Positions 38,190 through 48,900 of a stretch of 64,000 bases of DNA are shown here, one piece after another (positions within the stretch are counted from its first letter, which is position 1; each line of letters starts with the position of its first letter). The position numbers and the translations under genes were made by a program. Source of the DNA: Embiotoca jacksoni (Eukaryota > Chordata > Actinopteri > Embiotocidae); contig JAKOON010000032.1 in the NCBI GenBank assembly GCA_022577435.1, positions 1,899,501 to 1,963,500 of the forward strand. The letters are read 5' to 3'. The notes under the pieces were generated by a model. The model saw nothing but the letters and a program-made list of their open reading frames with translations. It did no database searches and was not told where the DNA came from.

Positions 38190-39250
38190 CTTTTAGTGGA
38201 AAAAGTAACTACACCTTTGGCCTAGTATGGCCTTGTTTTAGTAGAAAGTAGAAAGTATTTTACATGTGCTTGCCTTTAGCCATTACTCCTTCACTTGCGA
38301 AAAGTTTAAGGGTTTTTTGCATGTACTGTCTGTTTCAAATGTCCCAACAACATTTCAATGGGCTATAAATCAGGGCTTTGGCCTTTTGAAACATTCCTTT
38401 GTGGATCCGCTCATGTACTTTAGGTCATTTTCCTGTTGGAAGGTCCTCTGATTCAACTTCAACTTTCGGGCAGATTACCTCACATTATCTTTGTGGGACT
38501 CTTTGAGAAGATGCAGAATTCATAGTTCAATCAATGACTGCAAGCTGCCCGGTCTCTGAGGCAGTGAAGAAACCTGCAAACCTTGACACTTCCACGACTG
38601 TCCTTCACAGCTGGTTTGAGGTTCTGTCTTTGGTCTTCAACCAACATGTCTACTGTTACTGTGGTCAAACGACTGTATATTTGATTCATATGTCTGGAGC
38701 ACATTATTCCAATGATTCCAACTGATTAAACTGTATGTTCATGAGAAAACTGTAGTTTTGAATCCACTGTTCTTTTTGAACAGCAATGATTTTTTTCTGA
38801 CACGACTCCCATGAAGGTCAAATTTGTGCGGTTTAGATGCATGCAACACTTGCCTACAGATTCTGTGATAAAATGTAGGGAAGACTTCTTTTAGCAGCAA
38901 ATCACCACTTGCACATCATTTTTCTTACAGCGTAATGACTTTTTTTTTTCAAATCATTTGCCGATTTTTAAAAATCCCCGACAAGACTCGAGAGCAACCA
39001 CAACCTTTGTTCGAAAGGCCTTAAAGAGGACTTTAGATCTTGGCATGATGACACCTCACACTTCAATTATAAAGAGAACACCAGACCCTTTAGATGTCAG
39101 AGGGTTTGGGTAAGAAAGGTTTCACCTCTCACTCCTGAAGTAGGTTAGAATTATTGGCACCTAACATGGAAGCCCTGATTCAGATGTAATAGATTTGAAG
39201 GTGTGATTAAATATACATACTTTTTCCACGTGACTAGGCTGTTTTTATTC
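38190..39250 (-). mobile_element. Decayed Tc1-like DNA transposon
   Basis: On the minus strand at 38441-38388 the sequence reads FQQENDLKYMSGSTKE, which corresponds to the FQQDNDPKHTS-type motif around the second catalytic aspartate of many Tc1 transposases. Surrounding DNA ('tcaatgggctataaatcagg', 'ggtcattttcctgttggaagg') follows the usual Tc1 order. Ends share 'gtggaaaaagta' in inverted orientation (about 38196 and 39225). Frames are heavily broken, and the catalytic Asp is replaced by Glu in the remnant. The borders are approximate. Confidence 0.6.
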
Positions 39251-39830
39251 ATTCAAATTATGCAAACAACAAATTTTTTGTGTCCTTTATTTGACTATAT
39301 AACCAAATCTTATCAAATGTTTCCTTGGTAAACTATACCTTGGAAAAGCCACAATTTCCACCAGATGCACTTACTTATCACATGACTGTGCCGTCAGACT
39401 TCAACCTGTTAGTGGTGCAAAATAAGACGTCAGGGGATCACCAAACTTATCTTTGTCTGGAAACCAGGAATGCTTCCACAAATTTTATGGTAAATGAATG
39501 GTATTTGCTACGTTACACCCACAATATTAATTCTCCTCTGCCTGTTGTTTCAAAGAGAAGTGACAGTAACATACAGGGAAATATTTTCAACAATTTGTTA
39601 CTGTCCTATTAAATGAGTGACTTATCTGTGCAGGTACCTAGTGTAGTGTGACATGTGCATCTCTGACATATTTTGCTGACTAAATGATTTGTCATTCTCT
39701 CTGTCAATTCCTCTTTTAATATTAGATTTTATACAGCTGACACACTTTTTCTAATTTACCTTCAAAACCTGTTTTTGCATTACTTGTATATTGCTATTTA
39801 AATTTTCATTACTGTAGTCCTGACACCAAA
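39251..39830. other. Intergenic, no gene seen
   Basis: No supported exon. A 95-codon frame at 39325-39612 has no recognised similarity, splice signals or start context of note. Confidence 0.45.
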
Positions 39831-39834
39831 CACC

Positions 39835-40285
39835 AATCAACCAAAACATCACACATTGGTTTGTAAACTGCAGTTCCAGAAGCCTCGAGTTCAGCATTTC
39901 AACTGTTGCCATCTTACTATTTTGGAGCCAGAAGTGACCATATTTGGATGAGCTGGGTCGGAGCAAGAGATGGATCTGACTCGATCTCTGAGGACACTTC
40001 GCCCGCCCACCTACAGCGAAACCTAGCTGCACCACACGTTTGTCAGACAGCCCCGAAAACAAAACACTATTTGAGGCCTAAGTAACGACGGGATTATTTT
40101 CAGATAGACCACCGAAAAACTCATGAGAAGAAGTGACTTTAACAAATGACACCATAATGATTGGTGGAAAAGAAAGTATTGACTTTGTATTTCATGAGAG
40201 AAGTTCAATGAGAGTCTATGGAGCCAGAGCCTTTTTGGAGCCAGCCTCTAGTGGCCATTGGTGGTATCACAGTTTAAGACACTTC
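39835..40285 (-). repeat. Dispersed repeat family A, copy 5 (longest, best preserved)
   Basis: On the minus strand: 'ccactagaggctggctcc', 'gactctcattgaacttctct', 'aaagtcaatactttctt', 'tggtgtcatttgttaaagtc', 'gtctatctgaaaataatccc', 'aggtgggcgggcgaagtgtc', 'cagatccatctcttgctccg', 'gctcatccaaatatggtcac', 'gtttacaaaccaatgtgtg'. This is the closest to a full-length unit, about 450 bp, and ends about 300 bases beyond the fabp6 poly(A) signal. Confidence 0.8.
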
Positions 40286-40598
40286 TGCACTGGCCTCACA
40301 TTTCAGACCTTAAAGCTACATACTTTTATTTTAGTTTGGTCTATTGCTAGGAATTACACAGAAAAAAATAAATAAACAGAAGTCTTAAATTCCTCAGGTC
40401 ACTCTGCTGCTTATCCTTGCAAGCCTGAAGATATGAACTCCTTGTTTTCACACCATTAATCATATTCCTCTTCCGAAATGAAAGAAGCCCTGGCTTTGAG
40501 TATTTTATATACAGAAATCACACATTATTTCAGGATAATGAACACATACTGAAAAGAATACACAGAAGTGCAGGTTCATGTCGGCACGAGAGTCTTAG

Positions 40599-40604
40599 TT
40601 TATT
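40599..40604 (-). terminator. fabp6 poly(A) signal
   Basis: AATAAA on the minus strand, about 70 bases after the fabp6 stop codon, giving a short 3' UTR typical of FABP genes. Confidence 0.75.
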
Positions 40605-40650
40605 AACTATCAAAGCTGTAGTTCTGAGGTCTCCATTGTAACTGTTAAAG

Positions 40651-40663
40651 AGGTCAAAGGTCA
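40651..40663 (+). promoter_or_regulatory. Perfect DR1 nuclear-receptor motif in the fabp6 3' UTR
   Basis: AGGTCA-A-AGGTCA, an exact direct repeat spaced by one base, the consensus for PPAR/RXR and HNF4 dimers. It lies 9-21 bases past the stop codon, inside the predicted 3' UTR. The match is exact but function at this position is unproven. Confidence 0.5.
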
Positions 40664-40671
40664 GTCAGCAG

Positions 40672-41902
40672 TTAGATCTTCTTGCTGGTTCTCTTCAGAA
40701 CTACAGAGCCGGCTGTGGAGGTCTACAGAGAGGGAGAAGGAGATGAAAATTATTAGAGGTTTGTTTTTCCAGTGTCTTGTTGTACTTGAATGTAGCACAT
40801 CAAAAAAAGGGAAAAGGTATAAATCGTTCCAAAAACATTTTCTGTTTTTGATATGCTCTTATGACTCAAAAACTCAGTCTTCAGTCTACAGAAATTCACA
40901 TTTTTACATGAACTCACCAAATGCACAGTAATTAAGTCACTGTGTCAATAATAATATACCATTTTAGTCATTTTCCAGTGTAAATCAACTTTCCTCGGTC
41001 TGATTTATCCAAAAATCAGTAAGTTAAGTCCTGAACACTATTTTTTGGAAAGCCAAAAATAGAATCCAAACAAAAAGACAGGAAATGCTTGTTGATGACA
41101 ATGATTAGCTTGTTAAGATCCATTCAGTGGTGCTGCTCTACATCTCCAGACAGTTTTTCTTGTTAGCTGAAATGTCGGTTCTCCGCTGCAGGAATATAAC
41201 TTCCTGGTGACTGTAATGATCCCTGTGGGGAGTTGAGTGTAATAACTGCTGTCACCACCCTGCGTTCCCAGCACTAAAAGCCTAAGTGAGTGTGTTTACC
41301 TCGATCAGCTTGCCTCCGCTGATCTCAGAGGTGTGGTGGTAGTTCGGGAAGGTCACGCTCAGCTTGCCGCCATCCATGTGCACTGTGGCCTGTAAAACAC
41401 ATATAATCAGTCGGGGAAGCAACATTGTTCCATCTATGCATCTCTTCCTTCATCATACTTCCCATTTCTACTTGTTATATATTTCCACTCTAGAACTCCA
41501 TGCTAATCAAAGTTAAAGATAAAACTCTGGAATGTTTCCTTCCCACCTTGAATTTCTTTCCTCCGATGGTCTCCATGTCGCACTCCTTGCCGATGGTGAA
41601 CTTGTTGGTGACCCTGGCGTTGGTGGGGTAGACCTGGGTCCAGGAGAAGTCATCCCCATCCTCGGTGACCTCTGTGATCAGCTTGTAGTCACGGCCCTTC
41701 TCAATGATGTCATCAGGGATACCTAGAGGAGCAGGAGCAGGAATGTGAGGTCATAATAGCCCAAATAAGTCCAGAAAAATCTAATTCATGTGCTATTTGG
41801 CTGAGAAAGGTTTTAGATTCAGTCTGTGTTCTCACCGAGCAGCCTGCAGAAAGCGTCGTATCCCTCCTGCGCCTCAGTTTCCCATTTTCCAGCGAAGGCC
41901 AT
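40672..41902 (-). CDS. fabp6: fabp6, ileal fatty-acid/bile-acid-binding protein (gastrotropin), complete
   Basis: A small cytosolic beta-barrel carrier of the intracellular lipid-binding family. The FABP6 subtype carries bile acids through enterocytes of the distal gut. There are four exons on the minus strand: 41902-41836 (67 nt), 41722-41547 (176 nt), 41389-41300 (90 nt) and 40722-40672 (51 nt with TAA). All borders are GT/AG, and the exon count and sizes are standard for the family. They encode 127 residues, near the usual 127-128. Exon 1 gives MAFAGKWETEAQEGYDAFCRLL (family signature G-x-W at residues 5-7). Exon 2 has GIPDDIIEKGRDYKLITE, DDFSWTQVYP and NKFTIGKECDMETIGGKKFK; exon 3 has GGKLSVTFPNY and SEISGGKLIE; exon 4 has TSTAGSVVLKRTSKKI. 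The GIPDD and ISGGKL wording matches gastrotropin rather than liver or heart FABPs. There are no breaks. Confidence 0.95.
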
Positions 41903-41995
41903 TTTGGTGGTGTTTGGTGGTTGGAGGAGCGAGAGCAGAAGATGATGAGGCAAGCTCAGGGAAAAGCAAGGTACTGAGACCGAGACTGTTCCCTG

Positions 41996-42003
41996 TTTAT
42001 AAA
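41996..42003 (-). promoter_or_regulatory. fabp6 TATA box
   Basis: TTTATAAA lies about 95-100 bases upstream of the ATG, predicting a transcript start near 41970 and a leader of about 65 bases, usual for this family. Confidence 0.75.
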
Positions 42004-42110
42004 CTGTACATCTCTCGCCACCTCCTTCATTTGCATGTGATGACACAAGAGGGCAGTTACAACTGGAGATGATGAGTACAACGGCCTACAAGGGAGGAGG
42101 CAATAAACCG

Positions 42111-42128
42111 CATAAACGGGCGTTTATG
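42111..42128. promoter_or_regulatory. Perfect palindrome with paired CDX-type sites upstream of fabp6
   Basis: CATAAACG-GG-CGTTTATG, exact 8+2+8 inverted repeat, containing CATAAA and TTTATG, both forms of the caudal/CDX consensus. It lies about 110 bases upstream of the TATA box. An AATAAA-type CDX-like core also lies just before it (42101-42108). CDX factors drive gut-specific genes, so the location fits fabp6. Confidence 0.5.
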
Positions 42129-42179
42129 GGGTTTACAGGCAGTGAGTAAAAATGCTGACTGCTCATCAGGGCGAGCTCT

Positions 42180-42192
42180 AGGTCAGTGAACT
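42180..42192 (-). promoter_or_regulatory. IR-1 (FXR-type) element upstream of fabp6
   Basis: AGGTCA-G-TGAACT: two nuclear-receptor half-sites in inverted orientation with one spacer base (TGAACT is the reverse complement of AGTTCA). IR-1 is the preferred site of the bile-acid receptor FXR with RXR, and mammalian FABP6 is a known FXR target through a promoter IR-1. It lies about 180 bases upstream of the TATA box. Confidence 0.55.
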
Positions 42193-43200
42193 CTCCTGCG
42201 ATGGCTTTATGGTCATACCTTCTACTTTTACTGCTGCTGCTGATTCAAAAATCAAATAGAAGCTTTGTTTTAGAATACAGTTTATCTATTTGAAATAGTT
42301 TGTTATCTTTGAATTGTATATGGTCTGGTGTGTAAAAAAGATCATCATGCACATAGTCAAGGTCTTTATTCACAATCTGGCATTGAAAATATGATGAAAT
42401 GTGATTAAAGTCACTTCAGTACTTCAAGGCATTCATTTGTGAAAGGGCATACATAATTATTTAAAAGCTGAACCCAGTGCTTATACCCAAGCTCCGTAAT
42501 GAACTGGGCTTTTTATTTTTCACACTGGATCAATTATAATGTAATGTATGTAAATCTAAATGCTTTAAAATGTAATCTTATCATCTGGTTGAGGGGCCCT
42601 TTGACACAACGTAGTGCTTAAATGGTATGTGTTCAGAAAGGTTGTGTTTAAAGGATGAGGCTGGCAGTGTTTTTGTTACAGTCACAGAATACCATAAAAA
42701 GACCAAAACCAACAACACGTTAGTTCATCTCTTCAATCTATATTTGAGCATTTCTTTTCACTGTCCGTGGTAATAAGTCTCAAACCCATGGGTTGTTGGA
42801 GACACAATAGCTGGGCCTTGTCGTCACTTGAACAGAAGGAAGCGGTTCACTTGCTGAGGACTATTTTGCAGTGTAGTTGGTGAACTGGAAAGTATTTAGG
42901 GCATCAGTGTGGAACTGACTGGGAGCAACGTGGCTTCTATGTGTGGTTTTAATCATTTTATGACAATAAGAGTGTTCTGTGTGTAACAGGCTTTGGCTAC
43001 AAAGACAATATGTGGTAACAGGATCCAGTCATTGTTGGTTTTGATCGTTTCATTGGACCAAAAGACATTTGCATCAAGGAACTGAATTTTTTACAGCAAA
43101 TCATTGTACAAGTACATTTGAATACAAAGTCACAATACCATAAAGGAATAGAGGATGGTTGGATGGTGGAGCTGCTGCAGCAGTGACAGAATTGATGTGA
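42193..43200. other. Intergenic 5' of fabp6, no gene seen
   Basis: No supported exon. There is ordinary AT-rich sequence beyond the fabp6 control region. Confidence 0.5.
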
Positions 43201-43239
43201 GTTTTTTGGAAGAGTAATAGTCAGAGGGGCTAGATTAAC

Positions 43240-43885
43240 ATCATTGTGAACCTTGAAGTCCTGGTCTGTCAGCACATCAAGCTCCAGTTTGAGGAACAGA
43301 GAGAAGTCAGATTGAGAGATAAATCAGGTAAGTCAGGAGGTGCCAGCGATGACTGTGCACACCTTGAATTTGCACACTTTGAGTAAACCCAAATACCATT
43401 GTGCCACATCTCAGGTTTTTTGTGCCGAATATTTTCCCTCAAACATCTAAGAACTTCACAGTAGAAGTCAGTGAAGACAGACTGACCCTGAGGGAAAAAT
43501 CGTGGAGCAAAACCCACAAATGTCAAAGAGAGTCACTAGCAGACCTGATGTGCCTTCTTCGGTCTTGGACAGTGATCTGTTACTGCCACTCAAAACACTT
43601 CGGCAGGCTCGTTGCTTCATTCCCGTAAGATTTCTGAAGCATTTCAAGGGTGTCTGTTGCCGATTTTTTTCTTTGACACAAACTTTGATATGTACTTTCT
43701 CTTCAAGTCCATGGTGAAATTGCAAATGCAGTTGTCACAAAAATGAATGTAGCACAGGTGCTATTGTTGATCAAGCAGCGTAACTTGGTGCACTTACTCA
43801 AAAAAGTTGTTGCTTCCACCTGCACAACACTATGCTGCGCACCGTTTGTACGCAACAGGAGCAGTCTCTGAACCTTTTGATCACA
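43240..43885 (-). mobile_element. Decayed mariner-type transposon, copy 4 (most complete)
   Basis: On the minus strand, an ATG at 43712 begins MDLKRKYISKF, followed by frame-broken text matching the N-terminal domain (GN...TLKMLQKSYGNEA-like). After further shifts, 43526-43280 reads FVGFAPRFFPQGQSVFTDFY and CEVLRCLRENIRHKKPEMWH. These correspond to the mariner central block GIVHHEF-PQGQTVN...YYxEVLRRLRExIRRKRPE. The 5'-end block lies at 43720-43885 ('gctattgttgatcaagcagc', 'gcgcaccgtttgtacgcaac'). The DNAPAH region that should follow is unrecognisable. Confidence 0.78.
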
Positions 43886-43890
43886 TCTTA

Positions 43891-46780
43891 TTTATATATA
43901 TGGGACATGCCTTTGTGCCATAGAGTGTCTCTCTTTCTAAAAAAACATTTAAGGTTTGTCTTCCAGATATTATCCAGTTATCAACAATAAAAAGGTGCGT
44001 GTGTGTGATTAAAGCAGTATTGGAGTAATATTATTCCCTACAGAGGGTTTCTGACAGATGAGTGGCAGAAAATTGAATAAAAGCAGCAGACCAGTGACAA
44101 AAACAAGCACTTCTTAAATCACCTTTAAAGAAAAGGTACTTGGGGCCCCAATGTTTACACAATTACAATAAAATGTTGCCTGTACACATTGGTTGCTGAA
44201 AATTGTCCATTAAGGTGGCTATACAACTGAAGCACCTCGGGCTTTCAATTTTGACAAACTGTGAATAGGTAAAAGCTTTTGATGCTGCACTTAACTTCGA
44301 TCTCACACAATGCAGCCATTTTCACAGCTCGCCGATAGCGCCTCTAGACCATGAAAAGTCAACATGGCCTTGGAGCTCTTTATAGATACATAAAACATCA
44401 TATTGGCCAACATCCTATAAAATACACCCACTATCTCTTCCTTGGGTTTTACTGTGTCTCTCTGTCCTCCTTGCTCTCGCACACTCACTCGCAGCAGATC
44501 AGCATACTGAGGTCCACAAATATAGTTTTAAAAAACCCACTTCTCATTTATCCCCAACTGCTGAATCTTTATTGTTTTCACATTAGCTGAGTGAAGTGTG
44601 CTTTGCAACGTCACACGAATTTGGACTCAGACTCGTCTTAAATTTGACCCCCAAGCATATACTTCATAATGCAGCGTTTTGTGCACGATGCTCAAGCAAC
44701 CGTTTATGCAGATATTTTTGTTTGTTTGTTTAAGAAGCTGCACTTGTCTTCTGTTTTTCTTCTCTGTTGTATTTTGTTCAACTTGAATCGGTGTAGTCAT
44801 ACAGTAAACACAAAAAAAGAGAATGTATGGTCAAACTCTTGATTTAATATGTTGAACTGATGTTGGTGAACTGTCTCAGTTAATACAGTTGCATGTTGAG
44901 TGTATTATACTGGTTAATGTTGTACTTTTTACTTAACTGCATTCGACATCTTTAATTACAGGATATTTGCAGAATGAGATGATTAATATGAAATATAATC
45001 AACTCATTAATATTTATGTATAATCATATATTTGGCCAGTTGGCAGCACACAGCACAAAAATTTGCCAAATGCCACATTAGTGATTCGTACACATGAGTG
45101 CATCAACAGCATACAGTATAATCCAGTGATGTTGTTCTGAAATGGGCCATTCTGCATAAGAAGTTCTAAATTTTGATTTTAAAAATGTAGTGTACTGAGA
45201 AAAAGAGCTCAATACTTCTTTCACTATGAGAGGAAAGGGTCGGAGGATCGATTCCTAAAGTATAAATTCTGCCGATATTAAGTCGTCTTTTAAGAGTATA
45301 GAGAATTCACGCACCAAAGAATTGTTGATTAGCATTAAACACTGCAGTGTAGTCAGTTTCTTTTAACCCTGTCTGTCACATGCATGGATAGATTACTGAA
45401 TGCATCTGCTAGGCACTGGCCCAGTGGCCAAAGGGATCTCAATGCCCTTGGGTCAGTGCCCCAGTTTGAAATGATTGGTAACATTTCCTGATGGAAAGTC
45501 AATCTAATGACCATAAAAAAAGACTGGTTCAACAGTTAACGTGGTTTGTTTAGAGTTCACCTTGTCGGTCATGTTGGAGCAACATTTCATATGTTAACAT
45601 TAAATCAAATAGATTTATAATAAACAGAAACTGACACAAATTCACCACAGATTGACCACAAAGACATGCAATATGACTGCAAACTGAAACAATACAACCA
45701 GAGACATGCAAAGTGACTGCAACGACATACAGGCCACAAACCCATGCAAAATAACCACAAAGCGACACACAAAAATCACATAGTGAAACAAATTTGCCAA
45801 AATTAACACAACATGGCTGCTTACATAATGTAAACCATTTATAAGGATGCAATCTTGCCCGTTGTTTCATAATCCACCCATGACAGCATGTTTGATATTG
45901 TAACAATGATTCCCCCAAACTCCTAATGTGCCTAAAACTGACTGAACAGAGGTGAAGAAATGCTGATAAAACGTATGAGAGAAGTGCTCTGCTTTAGACC
46001 TCCACCCTTTATCAGGCATATTTGAGGTGCAATTCATGAGAACTCAGTTTATGCAACTTCTAATAAATAAATAAACATTCCCAACATACCGTATATTATG
46101 TATTTTACAGGATATCTTCCTCCTCAGTTGAGCACACATCAAATGTGTGGTGAGTAATCTCAGCCGTTCTTGGAGTCGTTTGGTCCACACAAAGAAAATA
46201 TTGAATATAGCATGTGAGTAAAAATGTTAATCTAGAGAGAATTTGCAGTCGTCAGACTCTTTCAGTTTCTGGTTGACCAGAATGTGATTTTATGACAAAT
46301 ATCCTTTAAAACAAAATGATTCTTTTAGTTTATTTTTGTCTCAAGGTCATACTCTCGATTTACAGTGAATAGTGAACAAAGTGCAGCTGTTAGTTGAGTT
46401 TATTGTCAGTGTTGTAACCTCCTGGTTACATTTTAATTGTTGGCTGTAATTTAAACTTTTACTGAGCCTTTTTTTTCTGATCTTTAATTTCCCCCAAGTG
46501 TGAATCTTGCTGGATAATAAGTAACCACGGTTACGAGCTTTTACCTAACGTCCAATCGCATGCCGATAAGGTCATGCTTCACTTTTGCCTTTCTTCTTGT
46601 TTTACGATTGACATCTTTCAATATGCATCAAGTAGCAGAGAAATAAAGACGAGTAAGAGCTGATGATGAATCTGAAATACAAGAAAAGAAAAAACAAGAA
46701 TATGAACAAATGAACAAGTAGTTAATGAAGAACAAGAGGGGGGAGGAAGAAAAGATTCTAAAGAAAGATACATATAGATA
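43891..46780. other. Intergenic, no gene seen
   Basis: No supported exon. It contains a degenerate minisatellite, listed separately. Confidence 0.5.
45630..45795. repeat. Degenerate minisatellite, CA-rich 20-30-bp units
   Basis: The motif 'accacaaagacatgcaaaat' and variants ('agacatgcaaagtgactgca', 'aaacccatgcaaaataacca') recur about five to six times with variable spacing. The minus-strand Cys/Val-rich open frame over it reflects the repeat. Confidence 0.6.
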
Positions 46781-46789
46781 GATTCCTTT

Positions 46790-46995
46790 TATCTACAGCT
46801 ATAAAGACGGGATTTGCGATGGAGGAATTAAAGGAAGGGAGGCCTTGATATGCAAATGAAGCTGCTGCTAATCAAAGCAATAAGATTAGCCTTCCAAATT
46901 GAGATGAAGAAAGGCTCCATTATCTGGGCCGAGTGTCATGTTTAATAACGCGGAACGGCATGCTAATTCACGAGTGATGCAACTGTAGCCTACGC
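46790..46995. promoter_or_regulatory. Candidate conserved non-coding (enhancer-like) block
   Basis: A repeat-free stretch of about 200 bases packed with factor-like motifs: an octamer ATGCAAAT at about 46852-46859, TAATCAAAG (TCF/LEF core) at 46868-46876, TAAGATTAG (OTX/PITX-like) near 46881, plus several ATTA/TAAT cores. It is bounded by a (TG)n run. No conservation could be tested. Confidence 0.3.
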
Positions 46996-46999
46996 CAGG

Positions 47000-47003
47000 G
47001 TGT

Positions 47004-47067
<64 letters not shown>
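47000..47067. repeat. (TG)n microsatellite
   Basis: About 33 TG units. Confidence 0.96.
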
Positions 47068-47069
<2 letters not shown>

Positions 47070-47187
47070 ATGTATTATGTGAGAAAAACGGGTGTCTTCG
47101 TTTTGTGTGTGAAAGAAGAAGACAAAAAAATTATATAGAGAGAATTAAACATGTGAAAGACAAACTGTGACCTTGTCTGGGAGTCAC

Positions 47188-47189
<2 letters not shown>

Positions 47190-47225
<36 letters not shown>

Positions 47226-47292
47226 CGAGAGGGTGCAAAGTGCTGGTTCCCATGAGAAAACGTGTGTGTGTGTGTGTGCATGTGAGAGAGAG

Positions 47293-47356
<64 letters not shown>
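47190..47356. repeat. (TG)n cluster, three runs
   Basis: TG runs at 47190-47218, 47262-47278 and 47298-47354, separated by GA-rich spacers. Confidence 0.94.
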
Positions 47357-47357
<1 letters not shown>

Positions 47358-47359
47358 AC

Positions 47360-48240
47360 ATGCTTGGCTTTGATGCTGAAGTTTTGCTGCACAGGGAGAT
47401 GAACACATGAGTAACTATGTGGAAATGCAGCTTCAGACAGACACTAGTTTTCTCTCACGTTATGAGACGATGCTGCCTCACCTGGTTTGATGGGGTACTT
47501 AATTACAAACAGGATGACTGCAATACTTAACTGCACTTTTAAAAGTTCACCTCCCAACATGTGACTGACTTTGTACCAAACAGCGTGGAGTGTCCTTTCT
47601 CAGCTCGCTGCAGACACTGGTTGTAAGTCACTATTTTCTGAATAATAATTCATGACCCTTTCACACTAACCATAGTCAGATGATGAATGTAAAAGGGCCG
47701 CTCATGAACCCACAGAAAATTAGCACTAGAGACCAATTTAGTATCTTTCCCCTCATTATTGTGTATGTACTGCATGGCCTTAAAACTTACATTTGATTTG
47801 CTTTAGCTCAAACATCTCACCACATTTGTAGCTGCAGTAGATTTGTTTTGTAATAGAATCAGATGAATCCATTGTACCAAACAGACAAAGATGGTGAGTC
47901 ACTGGTGAACGGAACTGTGCTTTTAGAGGTTGACCAGCTAAAGATTTCTCTCAGAAGTTCAAAACAGTCTTAAAAGCAGAGAATATTTGGCTTTTTGATT
48001 AAGTCACCAGAAATAAGACTCCAGATGAATGCTTGTATGTGCTACATGTGTAAAAAGGTCAGACAACATGATAAAAGGTCAGTACTGTGTTTACAGCTTG
48101 TTCCAATGCTCAAGCATCAAAAGTATATCAAACACAAGTAGTCCTTTAGTATTTATGAAGTGTTCCTGTTGCACACGGATCGAGTGCAGCACAGTCATGT
48201 GCATGGAGCAGTGGGAGGCTTTAGCTTTTGTGAGAAAGTA
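47360..48240. other. Intergenic, no gene seen
   Basis: No supported exon or named repeat. Confidence 0.5.
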
Positions 48241-48244
48241 TTAC

Positions 48245-48900
48245 AATTTATGACGCTTGATCAACATCAGCACCTGTGTTGCATGCGTTTTTGTGACCAC
48301 TGGTATGTGCGCATTTATGATTTCACCATTGCCCTGAAACTTGACCAGAGATTTGCCGATGAAGCCCGTGTAGATTCCCATGTGGAAACTTTTCCACACA
48401 TTTGTTTTTCCATGTTACCACAGGTCCCATGTGGAAAACATGGGAAACTCATACAAGTTTTCTGTTAGAATGTGAAGCGCTGATTTTGTTATTGAATGTT
48501 TTCTGTCACACACCTCAGAACGTCACAGTCGAACTCCGTGTTGACAGTGTGACCCTGGGGGGGGAACTCAGCGCAAAACAGCGTGAATGTCGAAGAAAAC
48601 CACCAGCATGTGACCTGACGGCTATTCTTCAGTCTGGGACAGTAACGGTCCTCTTGAACCACGAATGTCACTCACAACACCTCGCCTGGCTCATTGCTTC
48701 TTTCTGAAGCGTTTGAAGTGTCTCCGTTACAAATTTCCCAACTTTGTCTCTTGATGTGTCCTCTCTACTCAAATCCATGGAGGAATCGTACATGCACACG
48801 TCCCAGTGGACGCAATGTTGACGGAGTAACTTGGAATACTTAATTATTCACCAAAAGTTACTGCTTCCTCTGCTCTGTGCACATTGAGCAAAGAGATTAT
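48245..48900 (-). mobile_element. Decayed mariner-type transposon, copy 5
   Basis: The minus strand from 48778 (ATG) carries the broken N-terminal region. Around 48580-48490 it reads AEFPPQGHTVNTEFDCDVLRC, the same central block as copy 4 (mariner EF-PPQGQTVN...YYREVL). The 5'-end block lies at 48785-48900 and, inverted, again at the other end (48248-48325: 'gcttgatcaacatcagcacc', 'tttttgtgaccactgg', 'atttcaccatt'). The two ends therefore converge on an internally deleted middle. Confidence 0.75.

Noticed and set aside
39325..39612. 95-codon frame with several Asn glycosylation-like sites
   Set aside because: No signal peptide, splice sites or family match; length is compatible with chance in AT-rich DNA.
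45630..45795. Cys/Val-rich 122-codon minus-strand frame
   Set aside because: Explained by the degenerate minisatellite underneath.
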